Source: Rhyzopertha dominica (taxonomy: Eukaryota > Arthropoda > Insecta > Coleoptera > Bostrichidae). Taken from it: a stretch of DNA of 64,000 nt. The first letter of the stretch is position 1, and every line of letters starts with the position of its first letter. Positions 62,042 to 64,000 of the stretch are shown in pieces. The notes under the pieces are model-generated. The model saw nothing but the letters and a program-made list of their open reading frames with translations, made no database searches and was not told the DNA's origin. Made by a program: the position numbers and the translations under genes. The stretch is taken from assembly GCA_025024175.1 (NCBI GenBank), contig QCXZ01000053.1, forward strand, positions 10,788,001 through 10,852,000, in the 5' to 3' direction.

Positions 62042-62310
62042 CTCAAAATAACAAGAACTACACCCGTGACAGGCGATGTAGATCCAGAAATAACAGTTAT
62101 AGCATACTTCAATGGACATCCATCTTACTCCTTGCAAGACGCAGAAAGAGATTTAGGCGTATCTAAAACAGGCATTCACAGAAGTCTACAGAAAAACAAA
62201 TGGCTCGATTACCAGCTACAACCGGTTCAACACTTGAGATACTTGGAAAAAGGAACCGAATTTTAGGAGTGGTTTTTGTTAAAATCACAAGAAAATATCA
62301 TGTGCGACCT
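62042..62310 (+). pseudogene. Transposase N-terminal fragment, Tc1/mariner superfamily
   Basis: An open stretch reads ITRTTPVTGDVDPEITVIAY, then SLQDAERDLGVSKTGIHRSL (helix-turn-helix), QLQPVQHLRYLEKGTEF and, after a stop, EWFLLKSQENIM. The order matches the DNA-binding half of an insect Tc1/mariner-group transposase. The catalytic half is missing. Confidence 0.6.
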
Positions 62311-64000
62311 TTTCAGTTTTCTAGCCTAAAATAATTCAATAGTTCCCTGATGTTCCTAGCAGTTTGTAGCAATCAGGTAGCTTTGGCTGATCAAAATCTT
62401 AGATTATAACAATCACATTGCCTGACAGTTGTCAAACTGAAAAAAAGATACATAAAAAACTTAGAAACGAATAACAAAAAAAAACAGCCAGTGTTATCTT
62501 AAAACCTACCTTACCTTAAATCTCTAAAGTCCCGGAAAATTATAAATTAACTATTAGTCAATAACAGAACCCTCTAACAGAGGGTNCTTTATTACACTCT
62601 GGTTCTTTCGACACTGGTTCTTTCTATCTTGTTAATTGTACCGCTACCTACCTACCGCTACCTATCCTGAGACCCACGGACCATTACTAGAACCGTACCT
62701 TTCGCAAAGGCCAAAAGAATACAAAGGTCTTGAATCAGAAAGAAGCACCTACGCTGCTGAAGGATTGCCTAAGACAAGGCCAGATTTTCAATTTGTCTAA
62801 TTTATATTAAATTCAAAAAGTGTGTAGACTTCCTTAACTCACAAATAATAATAATACTTGTAAACGTAGTAGTACTACTGCGGGGCTCCAAATTTATCTT
62901 TCGCCTATATTTGTCAAAATTTGTCATAATCTGTCAAACCTAATCTTGTTTAATAATTAGTCGTTATTATCGTTCTAAATCGTTTTATTTCCAAATTCGG
63001 GTTCGCAGTTAGTCGTTTAGAGTGCCTTTGTTAAAATGTTTTTGCACTCAGTAGCAAAAGTGGTTATAAGTTATTAAGAGATAATTAATAAACAGAGCAA
63101 TATTTTTTGCGAGGTGTAAAAATGGACTAGTACATGCGCGCTATAGGTGATTGAAACTAAAAGCGCAAGACATATATATTCAGACATACTTTTTAAATCT
63201 GTACGACTACCATCATCAAAATTCTTGCTGCAGCAACTTGTAACGGTCTTATTTTGGCATTACATTTCATCCAAACTTAATCTTAGCTACCTCTGCATGT
63301 TTTGTAAAAAAATCAAGTCGTGGAGTAATGTCATTTGTGAAAATTTAAAAAAAGTTGTCAAAAAAGAAGTTTCTTAATTTTTTAACTTTGGAGTTTCACT
63401 ACAAAACTTCTGAGGTGTTGCCGTTTGCCACTAAGGAACGCCTAGGTAACTTGAATATATTCAAGCCCTAAAAATATTGATAGGGATCTTCTGGGTGCTT
63501 CGTGTCAGAAGTTCCATATTTTGTGGATTAGTCAGTAGAACTACCAAGTTTCAAGCAAGAGGCCACACAACATCTTTGGCCTCTTTTTGTTTCCTTACAT
63601 CCCTCTTCTTCTTTGTGTTTCTGCCTCCTTCCCATCCTGTGGTGGCAAAGGGAGACCATCTACCCAGCCTTGAGGCCGAACGTATTTGCTTTCCCGTTAG
63701 GAGCACGAACAGCCACCCTCACCACCGACCGAGGAGAGACAGATAAGAGTAGAGTTAAATCTTTTTTTTTTGGAAATTCAAACCGCAAATTGACTTTAAT
63801 ATTAATAGTGCTAACAATATAACCATTATTGTAACAATTGTAAGTGTATGCGCATACATGAAAGCCTTTCTTTGTTATTACTGATTGAGGTATTTGCTAA
63901 AATTATTTCCTGTTTCACGATTTGTATCTTTTGTTCTTGCTTTTTGGCACTTTATTTTGTTAATAAAAATATTTAATTATCCCTCCTAGAAATTTTCCGA
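62311..64000. other. Unassigned sequence with a GC-rich, pyrimidine-rich patch
   Basis: 63530-63745 is clearly GC-richer, with a CT-rich tract followed by an open frame that has no recognised domain. It could be part of an LTR or of an exon, but no direct repeat partner lies in the window. The remainder is AT-rich. Confidence 0.35.

Noticed and set aside
1..64000. A Penelope-like reverse transcriptase that could mobilise the retrozymes
   Set aside because: No matching coding region was found; all reverse transcriptase pieces here look like LINEs.

Overview
The window looks like a gene-poor, AT-rich stretch of an insect or other arthropod nuclear genome; a beetle is possible but I cannot prove it. 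No intact host protein-coding gene was recognised. Most of what can be explained is mobile DNA at all stages of decay: six non-LTR (LINE) retrotransposon remnants, four Tc1/mariner-superfamily transposase relics, two hAT-type elements with exact 8-bp target duplications, several MITE or foldback elements flanked by TA, and a 1.2-1.3 kb terminal-inverted-repeat family (here 'family A', three full copies and one fragment) that always sits at AATT.

The most unusual content is a family of 352-bp repeats carrying type I hammerhead ribozymes, the layout known from metazoan retrozymes. Two copies (1078-1181 and 12699-12802) keep a complete core with all three helices. One is in a 1.7-unit tandem array whose cleavage-site-to-cleavage-site monomer is exactly 352 bp. 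Another is a 204-bp insert with a perfect 14-bp target duplication inside an older coding relic (DUF7869-like, 530-1890). Decayed copies lie at about 6012-6075, 7236-7410, 53547-53783 and 56289-56372. A second odd family is a near-perfect palindrome (14373-14613 and 30525-30693) with a one-sided tail and 13-14-bp direct repeats, which suggests a snap-back retroelement end, possibly Penelope-like.

Two sites on the minus strand (junctions 24831/24832 and 59437/59438) have a pyrimidine tract followed directly by CAG|GTAAGT or CAG|GTGAGT. That is the consensus of recursive-splicing ratchet points. The second has a further GTAAGT donor 41 nt downstream, so it may be a recursive-splice exon. Together they suggest that much of the window is a giant intron of a minus-strand gene whose exons lie outside it.

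Layout: 1-7.4 kb coding relic, retrozymes, family A and small MITEs; 7.5-13 kb LINE, nested hAT element, tandem retrozyme; 14.4-24.5 kb palindromes and stacked foldback elements; 24.5-29 kb mostly unassigned, with a ratchet site; 29-34.9 kb family A, palindrome, minus-strand LINE; 35-40 kb possible exon, relic and MITE; 40-51.3 kb transposase and LINE remnants; 53.5-56.4 kb triple nest of family A in mariner beside retrozyme units; 56.4-64 kb mostly unassigned with a second ratchet site, an internally deleted LINE and a transposase fragment. No tRNA, rRNA or CRISPR array was found.
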